In this document: piece by piece, positions 52,624-62,219 of the stretch
Numbering within the stretch: position 1 is the first letter of the stretch
How the letters are laid out: each line of letters starts with the position of its first letter
DNA from: Thermoproteota archaeon
GTDB lineage: Archaea > Thermoproteota > Methanomethylicia > Methanomethylicales > Methanomethylicaceae
Direction of reading: 5' to 3'
DNA length: 64,000 bases
Assembly (NCBI GenBank): GCA_020832905.1
Contig: JAJHRG010000001.1
Location: 128,809 to 192,808, forward strand
The notes under the pieces: generated by a model
The model's input: only the letters and a program-made list of their open reading frames with translations
Databases searched by the model: none
What the model was told of the DNA's origin: nothing
Program-made: the position numbers and the translations under genes

Positions 52624-53153
52624 TATAACTCACCTCTATCTATCTTATTATTTATTATGACTACTGCTTGATCAGGAAAGAGTTCTGTTTTTCCAATCTT
52701 AAAAGGTATACAATTCTTTAATAATATATCTTCATTTTCAATTTTTGGATAACTAAAAATTATAGAAAAATCTTCTCCTAATTTTTCTATTTTTCCATGA
52801 GTAAATGAGTAAAAAAATTTAGGTGATGGTATTTCATTTAAGAAATCTTCAATAATAATTCTTTTTACTATTACTCCAGGAAGAATTCTACTTAACTTCT
52901 TGCTATTGATTCTTAATAATCCTGATTTTAATATTCCTAAAATTGACTTCTCATCTGGTCTTACATTTCTCATACTTTTTCCTTCAAAAGCTATACATAT
53001 ATTATTATCAAATATAATATAAGTATTAACATCTCTTCTTAAGTTATGAGAGAGCATCATAGCCCCCACTATAAATCTTGTTATAATTCCTCTTTCATCA
53101 GAATTTACAAATTTAGAAAAAGTTAAAAGAATAAATCTTCTCAATATTTTCAT
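52623..53153 (-). CDS. trmY: tRNA pseudouridine-54 N1-methyltransferase TrmY
   Basis: 176 aa SPOUT enzyme (former DUF358). IITRFIVGAMMLSHNLRRDVNTYIIF, SMRNVRPDEKSILGILKSGL, and LFPDQAVVIINNKI are family features. It converts pseudouridine 54 to m1-pseudouridine. It lies between Pus10 and SRP54 with 1-4 nt overlaps. Confidence 0.93.
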   Translation of the reverse strand: MKILRRFILLTFSKFVNSDERGIITRFIVGAMMLSHNLRRDVNTYIIFDNNICIAFEGKSMRNVRPDEKSILGILKSGLLRINSKKLSRILPGVIVKRIIIEDFLNEIPSPKFFYSFTHGKIEKLGEDFSIIFSYPKIENEDILLKNCIPFKIGKTELFPDQAVVIINNKIDRGEL

Positions 53154-54475
53154 CCAATTTTAAACATTTTTTTCAAATTCTTTTGCTTTTTGATTATTTG
53201 TTTTATGTATTTCTTACTAATTTTATATTGCTCAAGTAATTCCTTTACATCCTTTATAGTAGTTCCAGAACCTCTTGCAATTCTTTTTATTCTAGAGCTA
53301 TCTATGATATCTGGATTGAGTAACTCTTCTTCAGTCATTGATTGCATTATTGCCATCCATTTCTTCATTTTTTCTTCAGTAATACTCATTACATCTTTTG
53401 ATATACTTAGTCCTATTCCTGGAATAGATTGAAGAATCTTTCCTATAGGTCCTAATTTTCTAATTGCCTGTAATTGTAGATAAAGATCTTTTAATGTGAA
53501 TTTACCTAATGTTATAGATGTTATTAGTTCTTTCTCATTTTTTTCAATGGCTTTAAATTTCTCAATAAGAGTTTCAATATCACCCATTCCTAGTAATCTT
53601 CCAACAAATCTTCTTGGATTAAATACTTCAATATCTTCAATATATTCCCCTGTACCTATGAATTTTATTTTTGCTCCAGTTGCTACTACTGCAGATATTG
53701 CTCCTCCACCTTTTGCTGACCCATCAAGCTTTGTTAAAAATATAGAACCTATTTTAGTTGCTTTATTAAAAGCTTCAGCATGTTGAGCTACTTGTTGTCC
53801 CATTGTAGCATCTAATACAAGTATTATTTCATCAGGTTTTATTGCATCACTCATTTGACGCATTTCTTCAATAAGTGCAATTTCATTTTTATGTCTTCCT
53901 GCAGTATCAATTATTATAATCTCTATTCCTTTTTCTTTGAATGTTTTTACACCATTTATTGCTATTTTTATAACATCTTTTTCATCTTTTTCTCCATAGA
54001 ATGGAACATTTATTTTTTCAGATAGTTGTTTTAATTGATCATATGCTCCTGCTCTAAAATTATCTGCACAAATGAGTCCAGTAGTATATCCTTGATTTTT
54101 AAAAAACCAAGCAAGTTTAGCTGCACTTGTTGTTTTTCCAGAACCTTGTATTCCTATAAGCATTATTACATGTGTTTTATTTTTCTCATATTTTATTGGT
54201 TCTACTTTTTCTCCTCCTAATAAAGATACTAACTCATCATAAACTACTTTTATTGCTAATTCTCTTCTTGTAATTCCTGGTGGTAATTCTGTTTCAAGAA
54301 TCTTCTTTTCTATTTTTTTCGATAATTCAAGTACAAGTCTTACATTTACATCGGCTTGAATTAATGCTCTTTGTAGATCTCTTATGAGTTCTTTTACAAC
54401 TTTTTCATCTACTATTGGTACTCTAATAATTTTTTTTATAGCACTACTAATAGATGATGCAAGATTATCAAGCAC
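53150..54475 (-). CDS. srp54: Signal recognition particle GTPase SRP54
   Basis: 441 aa. N domain, then G domain with G1 GIQGSGKTTSAAKLA, the DTAGRHKNE G3, TKLDGSAKGGGA G4, and the C-terminal M domain (about 300-430) with Met-rich helices. It brings ribosomes translating membrane proteins to FtsY. It heads the minus-strand series towards TFS and lies 26 nt downstream of aIF5A. Confidence 0.96.
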   Translation of the reverse strand: MLDNLASSISSAIKKIIRVPIVDEKVVKELIRDLQRALIQADVNVRLVLELSKKIEKKILETELPPGITRRELAIKVVYDELVSLLGGEKVEPIKYEKNKTHVIMLIGIQGSGKTTSAAKLAWFFKNQGYTTGLICADNFRAGAYDQLKQLSEKINVPFYGEKDEKDVIKIAINGVKTFKEKGIEIIIIDTAGRHKNEIALIEEMRQMSDAIKPDEIILVLDATMGQQVAQHAEAFNKATKIGSIFLTKLDGSAKGGGAISAVVATGAKIKFIGTGEYIEDIEVFNPRRFVGRLLGMGDIETLIEKFKAIEKNEKELITSITLGKFTLKDLYLQLQAIRKLGPIGKILQSIPGIGLSISKDVMSITEEKMKKWMAIMQSMTEEELLNPDIIDSSRIKRIARGSGTTIKDVKELLEQYKISKKYIKQIIKKQKNLKKMFKIG

Positions 54476-54501
54476 TATTACTACACCAGAATATTATGAT
54501 A

Positions 54502-54897
54502 TTACTTAACTCTCACTATATACTTTTTATTCATTATTTCCCAATATTCTACTTCCACACCAGGAGATAATTTTGAAAGAACTTCTTCTTCTTTTGGTTT
54601 TGGAACTTCAAAAGTTTCATATGTTTGTAAATCCATTACTTGAACTGTATCCTTTAAGATTGCTAATACTTGTCCTGATTTTTTCTCTATTATTGGTACT
54701 TCAACTTTTTGATCTGTAGGAGCAACTATACTTCTTTTTATTCCATCAAATAATCCTATTGCAGTTACTCTTGCTTTAGCCGAACCATGTTTTCCTGTTT
54801 TTGATTTTTCTATAGATACCACTCTACATGGTGTATTATCTATAATTACAAAGCTTCCTTCTTTAAGATCTCCTATCTCTACAGGTTTTGTAGACAT
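54502..54897 (-). CDS. eif5a: Translation factor aIF5A
   Basis: 131 aa. The hypusine site is [21 protein letters not shown] (Lys in KTGKHG near residue 37); the N-terminal KOW-like and C-terminal OB domains are complete. It relieves ribosome stalling at proline stretches. It is between the corrinoid protein gene (47 bp upstream) and srp54. Confidence 0.96.
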   Translation of the reverse strand: MSTKPVEIGDLKEGSFVIIDNTPCRVVSIEKSKTGKHGSAKARVTAIGLFDGIKRSIVAPTDQKVEVPIIEKKSGQVLAILKDTVQVMDLQTYETFEVPKPKEEEVLSKLSPGVEVEYWEIMNKKYIVRVK

Positions 54898-54943
54898 ATT
54901 ATCCCCAGAAAAAATATAAAAAATAAATAAATAAGTTTTGGTA

Positions 54944-55618
54944 TTACCAACTTTCTCCTCTTCTTTTTCTTAACTCCTCAACTAATTGTTTTGTAATACC
55001 AACTGCTGCAGAAGCATCCTTTGGACGAGCATCTGCACCTATAGACTGTGCCCATTCTGGTGTTACAGGTCCTCCACCAACAATTACTGCTACTTTATCT
55101 CTAATACCTGCCTCTTTTAGCATATCAATTACTTTTTTCATTCCTGGCATTGTTGTACTCATTAATGCAGACATTCCTATAACATCTGCTTTTACTTCTT
55201 TTGCTACATCAACAAATTTTTGAAGCGGAACATCTCTTCCAAGATCTATAACTTCAAAACCTGCTGAACTTAACATTATTTTCACTAAGTTTTTACCAAT
55301 ATCGTGAATATCTCCTTCGACTACACCTAAAACTATCTTAGCTGGTACTTTTGTTTTCTCCACTTTAATATGAGGTCTTAATACTTCAATGGCACTAGTT
55401 AAAGCATTAGCTGCTAATAATACTTCTGGAACAAATATTTTTCTTTCTTCATACATTTTACTTATTACTTCCATGGCTTCTCCGCCATATTTTGTTATCA
55501 TTTCATATGCATCTAATCCTATTGATATACTCTCTTTAGCCCACTTAACAGCTTCTTCTTCATTACCATTTATTATAGCTTCTTTAAATTTACTTATTAC
55601 TTCTTCTTTTGTTACCAT
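54944..55618 (-). CDS. Methyl-transfer corrinoid protein (MtaC/MtbC-like)
   Basis: About 224 aa. N-terminal helical cap domain (residues 1-85), then the Rossmann cobalamin domain with the DxHxxG motif in [43 protein letters not shown], and [24 protein letters not shown]. It carries methyl groups from a methylated substrate to the MtaA-type enzyme encoded directly upstream (10-nt gap). GAGGTGA precedes the ATG at 55618; the ORF's six extra residues overlap mtaA. The substrate-specific partner is not in the window. Confidence 0.9.
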   Translation of the reverse strand: MVTKEEVISKFKEAIINGNEEEAVKWAKESISIGLDAYEMITKYGGEAMEVISKMYEERKIFVPEVLLAANALTSAIEVLRPHIKVEKTKVPAKIVLGVVEGDIHDIGKNLVKIMLSSAGFEVIDLGRDVPLQKFVDVAKEVKADVIGMSALMSTTMPGMKKVIDMLKEAGIRDKVAVIVGGGPVTPEWAQSIGADARPKDASAAVGITKQLVEELRKRRGESW

Positions 55619-55628
55619 AATTCTCACC

Positions 55629-56654
55629 TCATACATATATCATACATTTTGTTGCTTCTACTAATGCTCTAAAGTTTGCTGTTGGTGTTCTTGGAGGAAT
55701 TCCACATGATGGCATAACAACATCAACTCCTTGACTTATAGCATCAATTACTGCTTTTCTTACAGTTTCTGGTGTTCCAAATAATAGTGCACTTATTGTT
55801 GGTACGCCTCCTGCAACTGCAACTCTATTTCCTAAAATTTGTTTAGCAAATGCAATATTTACTTGTGTATCTACTGAAAAAGCATCAACTTCTGTATCTG
55901 GAATATATGGTAGATATGCAGTTGCATTTCCACATATATGTAAAACAATAGGAGCACCTAATCTTCTTGATATACTTCTATATACTGGAACTAGTACTTC
56001 CTTAAAGAATTGTGGTGATATTATATCTGATGTTGCTGAAGGATCTGCTATACAGATTATGTCAGCACCACATCTAAGAGCTTCTTTAGAATCTTCAACA
56101 TTAATATCTGCAATCATCATTAATACTTCTTTTATTTGTTCTATTGGTTTCTTCTTTGTCCATATAAGAAATCTTTCTATTCCAAATATATGTCCAGCTA
56201 CAGTAAATGGTCCAGTAACTTGATTTACAATAGGTAAGTAATCTCCATATTCTCTTCTTAATTTTTCTTCTACTTTATGCTTTATTGGAAATCTTCCTTT
56301 CTCAATAATTTTTTCTGGTATTTTGAATTCACTAATATCATTAAATGCAGGTGTTTCTACACTAGGATGTCTATCAATTCTTCCCCAGTTTATCTTACAG
56401 CCAAGTGCTTCAGCTTCAATACATAAATCAAATGGAAGTTTAAATCCTTCAAGTCCTATTATTGTCCAAGCAGCTTCTGCAAGTCTATAAGCAAGTTCAA
56501 CATCTTTATGTGCATCAGGAAATGGTGCTTTTACTGCAAGCATTTGTTCTACAGTAGCAGTTGTAAGTGCATCACAACAAGAAATTCTATCAGCTTTGTG
56601 TTTATTTCCTGTAAAACAAAGTAAAGCTCGTTTTTTTGGTGTCATTTCTACCAT
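55629..56654 (-). CDS. Methylcobamide:CoM methyltransferase-like (MtaA/MtbA, UroD family)
   Basis: 341 aa, uroporphyrinogen-decarboxylase fold. The zinc motif is H-x-C-x(n)-C: VLHICGNATAYLP near residue 238 and VVMPSCGIPPRTP near 316. Known MtaA/MtbA enzymes move methyl from the corrinoid protein to coenzyme M. It is first in a two-gene unit with the corrinoid protein, and GGTGAT stands before its ATG. MtbA, MtaA and related demethylases are hard to separate by sequence. It is divergent from nadK. Confidence 0.88.
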   Translation of the reverse strand: MVEMTPKKRALLCFTGNKHKADRISCCDALTTATVEQMLAVKAPFPDAHKDVELAYRLAEAAWTIIGLEGFKLPFDLCIEAEALGCKINWGRIDRHPSVETPAFNDISEFKIPEKIIEKGRFPIKHKVEEKLRREYGDYLPIVNQVTGPFTVAGHIFGIERFLIWTKKKPIEQIKEVLMMIADINVEDSKEALRCGADIICIADPSATSDIISPQFFKEVLVPVYRSISRRLGAPIVLHICGNATAYLPYIPDTEVDAFSVDTQVNIAFAKQILGNRVAVAGGVPTISALLFGTPETVRKAVIDAISQGVDVVMPSCGIPPRTPTANFRALVEATKCMIYV

Positions 56655-56752
56655 ACAATCACCTATATGTCCATGTTAAGATAGATTTTTTCTTTTTTAT
56701 CAATTTTTCTTTTTTAATTAAACTTATTAGTATCAATTACTTTTAGTTACAT

Positions 56753-57568
56753 ATGATGAAATTACGTACTATAATAATTCATAAGCAAAAATCACAAGAA
56801 GCTGAAAAAATAAGTAGAAATATAGGTAATTATCTTGAGCTTAATAATATTTCTGTAAAATATGTAGTTCTAGATGATATTGATAAAATTGATAAAAATG
56901 ATGCTGATTTAGTCATTGTAGTTGGTGGAGATGGTACAATAATTAGAACAATACATAAAGTAGAAGAAATTCCTATATTAGGAATAAAATATGGGGCTAT
57001 TGGTTTTTTATGTGAAACAACACCAGAAAATGCAAAAAATACAATTGATAAAATTTTAGCTGGTAATTATTACTTAGATAAGAGAACATTATTAAATGTA
57101 GAGTATTTAGGTAAAAATTATACTGTAGTAAATGAGGTTTTATTAACAGCATCAAAGATATCAAAAATTATTTCTTTTTCAATTTTTAAGAATGAAAAAT
57201 TAGTTTATAGTGGAAAAGCAGATGGTATAATAGTATCAACTGTTACTGGATCAACAGCATATGCTTTTTCAGCAGGAGGTTGTATAATTGATCCTGAATT
57301 AGATTTAATAGAAGTAATAATGATATGTCCCCTGTCTATAGTAGCTCGTCCTTTTCTTTTTCCAATTTCTTGTAAACTTAAAATATTACTACAAAAAAAT
57401 GATTATGATGGTTTACTTATAGTTGATGGAGATGAAGTTTGTAAAGTTAATTATGATGAGCCAATAAAAATTGAAAAATCTAATAAATCAGCTTTATTCA
57501 TAAGAACTGAACCTTTTGATTTCTACAAAAGAATAAAAGAAAAAATTGCTTTATCAATGGAGAAATAA
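56753..57568 (+). CDS. nadK: NAD kinase
   Basis: 271 aa. VVGGDGTIIRTIHKV is the GGDGT motif, ILGIKYGAIGFLCE and NEVLLTASK follow, and the substrate segment is ADGIIVSTVTGSTAYAFSAGG. It converts NAD+ to NADP+ with ATP or polyphosphate. It starts a plus-strand pair with Nob1 (3-nt gap). It is distinct from the longer COG3199 protein at 33448. Confidence 0.95.
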   Translation: MMKLRTIIIHKQKSQEAEKISRNIGNYLELNNISVKYVVLDDIDKIDKNDADLVIVVGGDGTIIRTIHKVEEIPILGIKYGAIGFLCETTPENAKNTIDKILAGNYYLDKRTLLNVEYLGKNYTVVNEVLLTASKISKIISFSIFKNEKLVYSGKADGIIVSTVTGSTAYAFSAGGCIIDPELDLIEVIMICPLSIVARPFLFPISCKLKILLQKNDYDGLLIVDGDEVCKVNYDEPIKIEKSNKSALFIRTEPFDFYKRIKEKIALSMEK

Positions 57569-57571
57569 ATA

Positions 57572-58099
57572 ATGATTTCTAATAAGAAACATATTTTTGT
57601 TTTAGATACTTCAGCAATATTATATGGATTTAATCCACAAATTGTAGAAGGAGAACACTATACTACACCTAAAGTACTTTCTGAAGTTCATGATGAAAAT
57701 TTAAAAATAATTTTAGATATTTCCATATCTTTAGGAAAATTAAAAATAAAAATTCCTAAACATGAATTTATAGAGTTTATTAAAAAAAGAGCAACTGAAA
57801 CTGGTGATATTTTCTCTCTTTCAGAAACAGATTTAGAAGTTTTAGCTCTTGCTTATGAGCTTAAAAGTGAAGGATTTGATCCAGTAATTATTACTGATGA
57901 TTATAGTGTACAAAATTTATGCACATTATTATCATTATCTTTCAAATCTATAGTAACTGAAGGTATATCACAAAAATTTTTATGGATTATTTATTGTCCA
58001 GCATGTGGTAGAACTTATAAATCTTCTGAATTAATCACTAATTGTAAAGTTTGTGGACATATCTTAAAAAGAAAAGTCTATAAAAAAGAAAGTATTTAA
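57572..58099 (+). CDS. nob1: rRNA endonuclease Nob1
   Basis: 175 aa. PIN domain with FVLDTSAILYG at the N-terminus and the acidic VIITDDYSVQNL near 111, followed by a zinc ribbon YCPACGRTYKSSELITNCKVCGHILKRK. It cleaves the 16S rRNA precursor at its 3' end. The last 4 bp overlap the convergent archaemetzincin. Confidence 0.93.
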   Translation: MISNKKHIFVLDTSAILYGFNPQIVEGEHYTTPKVLSEVHDENLKIILDISISLGKLKIKIPKHEFIEFIKKRATETGDIFSLSETDLEVLALAYELKSEGFDPVIITDDYSVQNLCTLLSLSFKSIVTEGISQKFLWIIYCPACGRTYKSSELITNCKVCGHILKRKVYKKESI

Positions 58100-58659
58100 A
58101 TATTAAGAATTATTCTATTCCAACAATCCTTACAATAATCTTCACCTTTATGATAAAGTTCTATAGGTGAATTAGAATAGTACATCACACAATTGATCTT
58201 ATTACAATGTGATAAAGAAAGAGTATGTCCAAACTCATGTAATAGTACTTTTGAAAATTGTCTTATAAAAAATTCTTCCCCCTTTTTACTATATTCATAA
58301 ATTTCTGGTATATCATTCCAGAAATTAGGATCAATTCTTGCTGAAGATATTATTCCTATTCCTTTTGTTGCTAATCCAAAAATGTAATTAGTTCCATAGG
58401 TATAGATATCTGAAGAAGTTATTATTATAACAATAGAATTTTCATCTTTAAATTTCATTCCTTTTTCTAGTATTAAGTCTGCAAAATATTGTCTAAATCC
58501 TTTAAAATTAATTCTATAGTGAATATCTTCTAAAGAAATTACTTCACTTAATATATCTACATTTAAATATTTAGAAAATTTTCTTGAATAACAATCCTTT
58601 GCAATTTCTAATAATTTTTCACTGGTTTTCTCAGTTGCTATAATATTTATTTTTCTCAA
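58096..58659 (-). CDS. amzA: Archaemetzincin zinc protease
   Basis: 187 aa. The extended metzincin motif is LLHEFGHTLSLSHCNKINCVMYYSN, with zinc ligands of HExxHxxGxxH/C type, and CKDCW supplies a second zinc site (CX4CXMX17CXXC pattern). It is a cytosolic metalloprotease of unknown substrate. It overlaps the m5C methyltransferase gene by 4 nt. Confidence 0.93.
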   Translation of the reverse strand: MRKINIIATEKTSEKLLEIAKDCYSRKFSKYLNVDILSEVISLEDIHYRINFKGFRQYFADLILEKGMKFKDENSIVIIITSSDIYTYGTNYIFGLATKGIGIISSARIDPNFWNDIPEIYEYSKKGEEFFIRQFSKVLLHEFGHTLSLSHCNKINCVMYYSNSPIELYHKGEDYCKDCWNRIILNI

Positions 58660-59825
58660 TTTTCTCTCACCTTTATGAACTTTGCTATAAAAAATCCAGG
58701 CATTTCTAATACATCAGGATTAAATCTTTGAACTTTACTAAATCCAAATCCTCCTTCTCCAACTTTTATTGATTGTTCTTCTAATTCAAGTCCAAGATTT
58801 TCTAAAGCATATTCTACTATTTTTTCATTTTCTTCTAGAGAAATAGTACATGTAGAATAAACAATAATTCCTTCTTTTTTAACAATTTTACTTGCTACTT
58901 TCATAAATTGTTTTTGGTATTCAGCACATCCTAATACTTTTTTGTATGTTGATTCTTCATAAAGTTTTGGTCTAACTCCTAAAGCAGAACATGGAGGATC
59001 AACTAATACTTTATCTGCTTTTAGTGTAGGAAAATCTACATCTATATATCTTGAATCATGACATATAGGAATAACACTTTTAACTCCAAGTCTATTTATT
59101 TCTAAAATCATTGAATTAATTTTATCTCTTGAAATATCAAATGCATAAATTTTTCCACAATCTTCAATTATTTGTGCAATATGTAATGTTTTTCCACCTG
59201 GTGCTGCACACATGTCTACAATAATATCTCCTTTTTTTGGCTCAAGTACTTTTGAAGCAATCATTGCTGGTATACTTTGTTCTCTAATAAGTCCCTTCTC
59301 ATATAGATGAGTTTCTCTAAAAGGTGGTAACTTATATATTGATTCTTTTACATCTACAGCTATTCCATATCTTTTTGTTTTATCTATTTTAGGTGGCATT
59401 AATGCAATACCTCTTCCAACAACATGACCTTTAGGATCTTCAATTCTTACATAATCTCCTATTTTGTATTTTTCAGTTCTCAATACTCCTGGAGCATAAA
59501 GCTTACTTCCAAGCATAACACTTTCAGCAGCTCCTTTTTTTGCAACAACTAATTTTCCTAATTTTTCTACTTTATATGGTCCCTTTACTTCTACTAATAT
59601 TGCTTCTTCAACAATTGGAGATACTCTACATTCTATACCTATTTCCTCTAATTCTTTTATTACCTTTTCTACATCTGTCTTTAATGTATTTACTCTTATT
59701 GAGTATTCTTTTGGTGGTCTTGATAATGCCTGTAATATGGAGTGTATTCTTCCACCATATATTGAGGCTAAAGCTTTGAATAATTTTTCCTCATAGTATA
59801 ATTCTTTTTCCATTTTAACTACCAC
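58656..59825 (-). CDS. RNA m5C methyltransferase with PUA domain (NSUN6/NOP2 family)
   Basis: 389 aa. A PUA domain lies at about residues 95-165 (KKGAAESVMLGSKLYAPGVLR...VRIEDPKGHVVGRGIALM). The catalytic part has DMCAAPGGKTLHIAQ, VDPPCSALGVRPKL and STCTISLEENE with both catalytic cysteines (PPC and TC). This domain order resembles NSUN6-like archaeal tRNA C72 methyltransferases. The opposite-strand ORF 59540-59779 is a shadow. Confidence 0.9.
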   Translation of the reverse strand: MVVKMEKELYYEEKLFKALASIYGGRIHSILQALSRPPKEYSIRVNTLKTDVEKVIKELEEIGIECRVSPIVEEAILVEVKGPYKVEKLGKLVVAKKGAAESVMLGSKLYAPGVLRTEKYKIGDYVRIEDPKGHVVGRGIALMPPKIDKTKRYGIAVDVKESIYKLPPFRETHLYEKGLIREQSIPAMIASKVLEPKKGDIIVDMCAAPGGKTLHIAQIIEDCGKIYAFDISRDKINSMILEINRLGVKSVIPICHDSRYIDVDFPTLKADKVLVDPPCSALGVRPKLYEESTYKKVLGCAEYQKQFMKVASKIVKKEGIIVYSTCTISLEENEKIVEYALENLGLELEEQSIKVGEGGFGFSKVQRFNPDVLEMPGFFIAKFIKVREN

Positions 59826-59962
59826 AATGATTTATAATGTTTTTTCTATTATAATATATAACAATGGTATTTTATTTTTCATGATAAATAACAGAATGAA
59901 TATCAAATAAACTTAACAAATATATACTAAAATTTATTTAACCAAAAGATAAACACTTATCT

Positions 59963-60388
59963 ATGCCTATTGGAATAATTGCAAAAAAAGAAGAGAATAT
60001 TGATCTTTATAGCTTAATTAATAAAATTAAAGATAATATAAAGGGGGAAAATTGTGGTGTTATTGTTACATTTACTGGTATTGTTAGACATAAAACTTTA
60101 GATGGTAAAAATGTAGAAAAACTTGAATATGAAGTATTTGAAGAATATGCAAAAAAGATAATTAATGAGATAGTAGAAAATATTTCTAAAATAAATGGTG
60201 TAATAGATGTAATTATTTGTCATAAATATGGTACATTTTTACCAGGAGAAGAAGTTCTTTACATTGTTATTGCAGCAGAAAGAAGTGAAATTGCAATTGA
60301 GGCTATGAAAATTGCATTAAATAAAGCAAAACATGAAATACCAATATGGAAAAAAGAATATACATCAAATGGTGCTTATTGGCACTAA
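59963..60388 (+). CDS. moaE: Molybdopterin synthase catalytic subunit MoaE
   Basis: 141 aa. CGVIVTFTGIVRHKTLDGKNVEKLEYEVFEEYA, IICHKYGTFLPGEEVLYIVIAAE and KHEIPIWKKEY (active-site lysines) are typical. It forms molybdopterin from precursor Z with MoaD. It suggests molybdenum or tungsten enzymes in the cell. No other moa gene is close. Confidence 0.94.
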   Translation: MPIGIIAKKEENIDLYSLINKIKDNIKGENCGVIVTFTGIVRHKTLDGKNVEKLEYEVFEEYAKKIINEIVENISKINGVIDVIICHKYGTFLPGEEVLYIVIAAERSEIAIEAMKIALNKAKHEIPIWKKEYTSNGAYWH

Positions 60389-60421
60389 TTATATATCTTT
60401 AATAATAATATATAATATACC

Positions 60422-61528
60422 GTGGGTAAGTGTTTAATTTGCAATAATGTTTCTCCTCTTATTTCTAGTGCAATATCTGTATGTCTAACTTGTATAAGAA
60501 AGAAACCTGAAGAAGCTTTAAGAATTGCTTTTTCAGCTCATAAAAATTCTAGAGCTAATTTTGGTCTTCCACCTGAACCTCCAAGAAATCCAAATGGATT
60601 AGTATGTAAAAGATGTGCTAATTATTGTTCTATAGGAAATGGGGAAATTGGTTATTGTGGTTTAGTTAAAAATATAGATAATAAATTAGTGTATCTTGGT
60701 GGTACACCAGATAAAGGAATATTAGAATGGTATTATGATCCTATTCCAACTAATTGTGTAGCTTCTTGGTTTTGTCCTGGATGTACTGGAGCAGGTTATC
60801 CTAAGTACTCCTATACAAATGGTCCTGAATTTGGATACTACAATTTAGCAGTATTCTATGGTTCATGTAGTTTTGATTGTCTTTTTTGTCAAAATTGGCA
60901 CTTTAGAAATTTATCAAAGAAACTACATCCATGTATAAGTGCAAGAGAATTAGCAATGAAAGCATTAAAAAACAAAGTATCTTGTATATGTTACTTTGGT
61001 GGTGATCCTTCTACACAAATGCCACATTGCATTGAAACAAGTAAAATAGCATTAGAAGAAAGCTCAAATAGAATTCTGAGAATATGTTGGGAAACAAATG
61101 GTAATTTCTCTAGAGATTTTGCTATTATTGCATGTAAGTACGCATTAGAAAGTGGTGGAAATATAAAATTTGATATAAAAGCTTGGGATGAAAATCTTAA
61201 TAAAGTATTATGTGGTATTTCAAATAAAGCTGCTTTAGAAAATCTTAAACTATTGGGATCATTTTATGATAAAAGACCTGAAGTACCTTTAATTTCAGTA
61301 AGTACTTTATTGATTCCAGGATATATTGATGTTGAAGAAGTTGAAAATATTGCAAAATTTATTAGCTCAATTAATCCATCAATTCCTTATACTTTACTTG
61401 CTTTTTATGGTTGCTATATGATGAAAGATCTTCCAAGGACAAGTTGGTCTTTAGCTATTAAGTGTAAAGAAATTGCATCAAAATATCTTGAAAATGTCAC
61501 AATAGGTAATCTAAGCTTATTAATCTGA
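60422..61528 (+). CDS. Radical SAM protein (PflA-like, COG1313/1180 type)
   Basis: 368 aa. Two N-terminal Cys clusters (GKCLICNNVSPLISSAISVCLTC, CKRCANYCSIGNGEIGYCGL) precede the radical SAM motif YGSCSFDCLFCQNWHF near residue 150 (CxxxCxxC). FGGDPSTQMPH and FDIKAWDENLNKVLCGISN are also family-like. Start is GTG. Substrate unknown; related proteins act as activating enzymes. It stands alone before tRNA-Ser. Confidence 0.85.
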   Translation: MGKCLICNNVSPLISSAISVCLTCIRKKPEEALRIAFSAHKNSRANFGLPPEPPRNPNGLVCKRCANYCSIGNGEIGYCGLVKNIDNKLVYLGGTPDKGILEWYYDPIPTNCVASWFCPGCTGAGYPKYSYTNGPEFGYYNLAVFYGSCSFDCLFCQNWHFRNLSKKLHPCISARELAMKALKNKVSCICYFGGDPSTQMPHCIETSKIALEESSNRILRICWETNGNFSRDFAIIACKYALESGGNIKFDIKAWDENLNKVLCGISNKAALENLKLLGSFYDKRPEVPLISVSTLLIPGYIDVEEVENIAKFISSINPSIPYTLLAFYGCYMMKDLPRTSWSLAIKCKEIASKYLENVTIGNLSLLI

Positions 61529-61559
61529 CTTGTAGTTTTGAATTTATTTTGTAACTTTA

Positions 61560-61666
61560 TGGCGCCGGGGAAGGGATTTGAACCCTTGATCCCCAGAAGG
61601 GAACCGGCTTTCTTATTCTCTTTTAGAATCTCGAGGCCGGCGCCTTAACCACTCGGCCACCCCGGC
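61560..61666 (-). tRNA. tRNA-Ser (anticodon CGA) with intron, CCA encoded
   Basis: Class II tRNA. Acceptor GCCGGGG/CCCCGGC, discriminator G at 61563, CCA at 61560-61562. Anticodon stem CCGGC/GCCGG, loop CTCGAG-A, anticodon CGA. A 20-nt intron at 61610-61629 sits at position 37/38 and folds into ATTCT-AAAAG-AGAAT. Long variable arm TTCCC-TTCT-GGGGA is present. Confidence 0.95.
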
Positions 61667-61714
61667 TAACGAAATAACTTATTCTTAAACTCTTAATAAA
61701 TTTATATTGAAAAA

Positions 61715-62137
61715 TTAAATATCTAACACAAAGAATGCTTCCCATCTCTCATTTTTAATTATTTTCATTAATGAATATGTCATAGCTTTTACTCCAGTTT
61801 TATGACCATGCTTATTTGGATTATATTCCTCTCCAAAGACTTTTGATTTAATAATGTATTTATCATTACATTTTTCAATTTTTTCAACTTTTGCTTTTGA
61901 AACTACAAAACTTTTTGCATCGAAAAGGAACAATAAATGATCAATCCATTTATATAAGAGCTGTTCTAAGTCTATTCCATCCAGCTCAACATCAATAACT
62001 TCTTTATCTTCAACAGATGCAACATCTATCATAACATCAAATGTTGCTTTTGCAGCTTCTTCAAATATTCCCTCTAGGCTATCTGCAACTACATGTACAT
62101 AAACATCTGATGGATGATCTAAATATGAGTAAATCAT
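61715..62137 (-). CDS. Archease
   Basis: 140 aa, activates the RtcB RNA ligase by promoting its guanylylation. DHPSDVYVHVVADSLEGIFEEAAKATFDVM and VFGEEYNPNKHGHKTGVKAMTY are conserved with acidic metal residues and a closing D. It is divergent from rtcB with an 82-bp gap, matching their joint role. Confidence 0.94.
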   Translation of the reverse strand: MIYSYLDHPSDVYVHVVADSLEGIFEEAAKATFDVMIDVASVEDKEVIDVELDGIDLEQLLYKWIDHLLFLFDAKSFVVSKAKVEKIEKCNDKYIIKSKVFGEEYNPNKHGHKTGVKAMTYSLMKIIKNERWEAFFVLDI

Positions 62138-62219
62138 ATTTTTAACCGGAATATTTAATTATTAAATAAGAATAAAAATATCTTACTCTCCTAACTCTCT
62201 TATTTTGAGGTGAATAATA

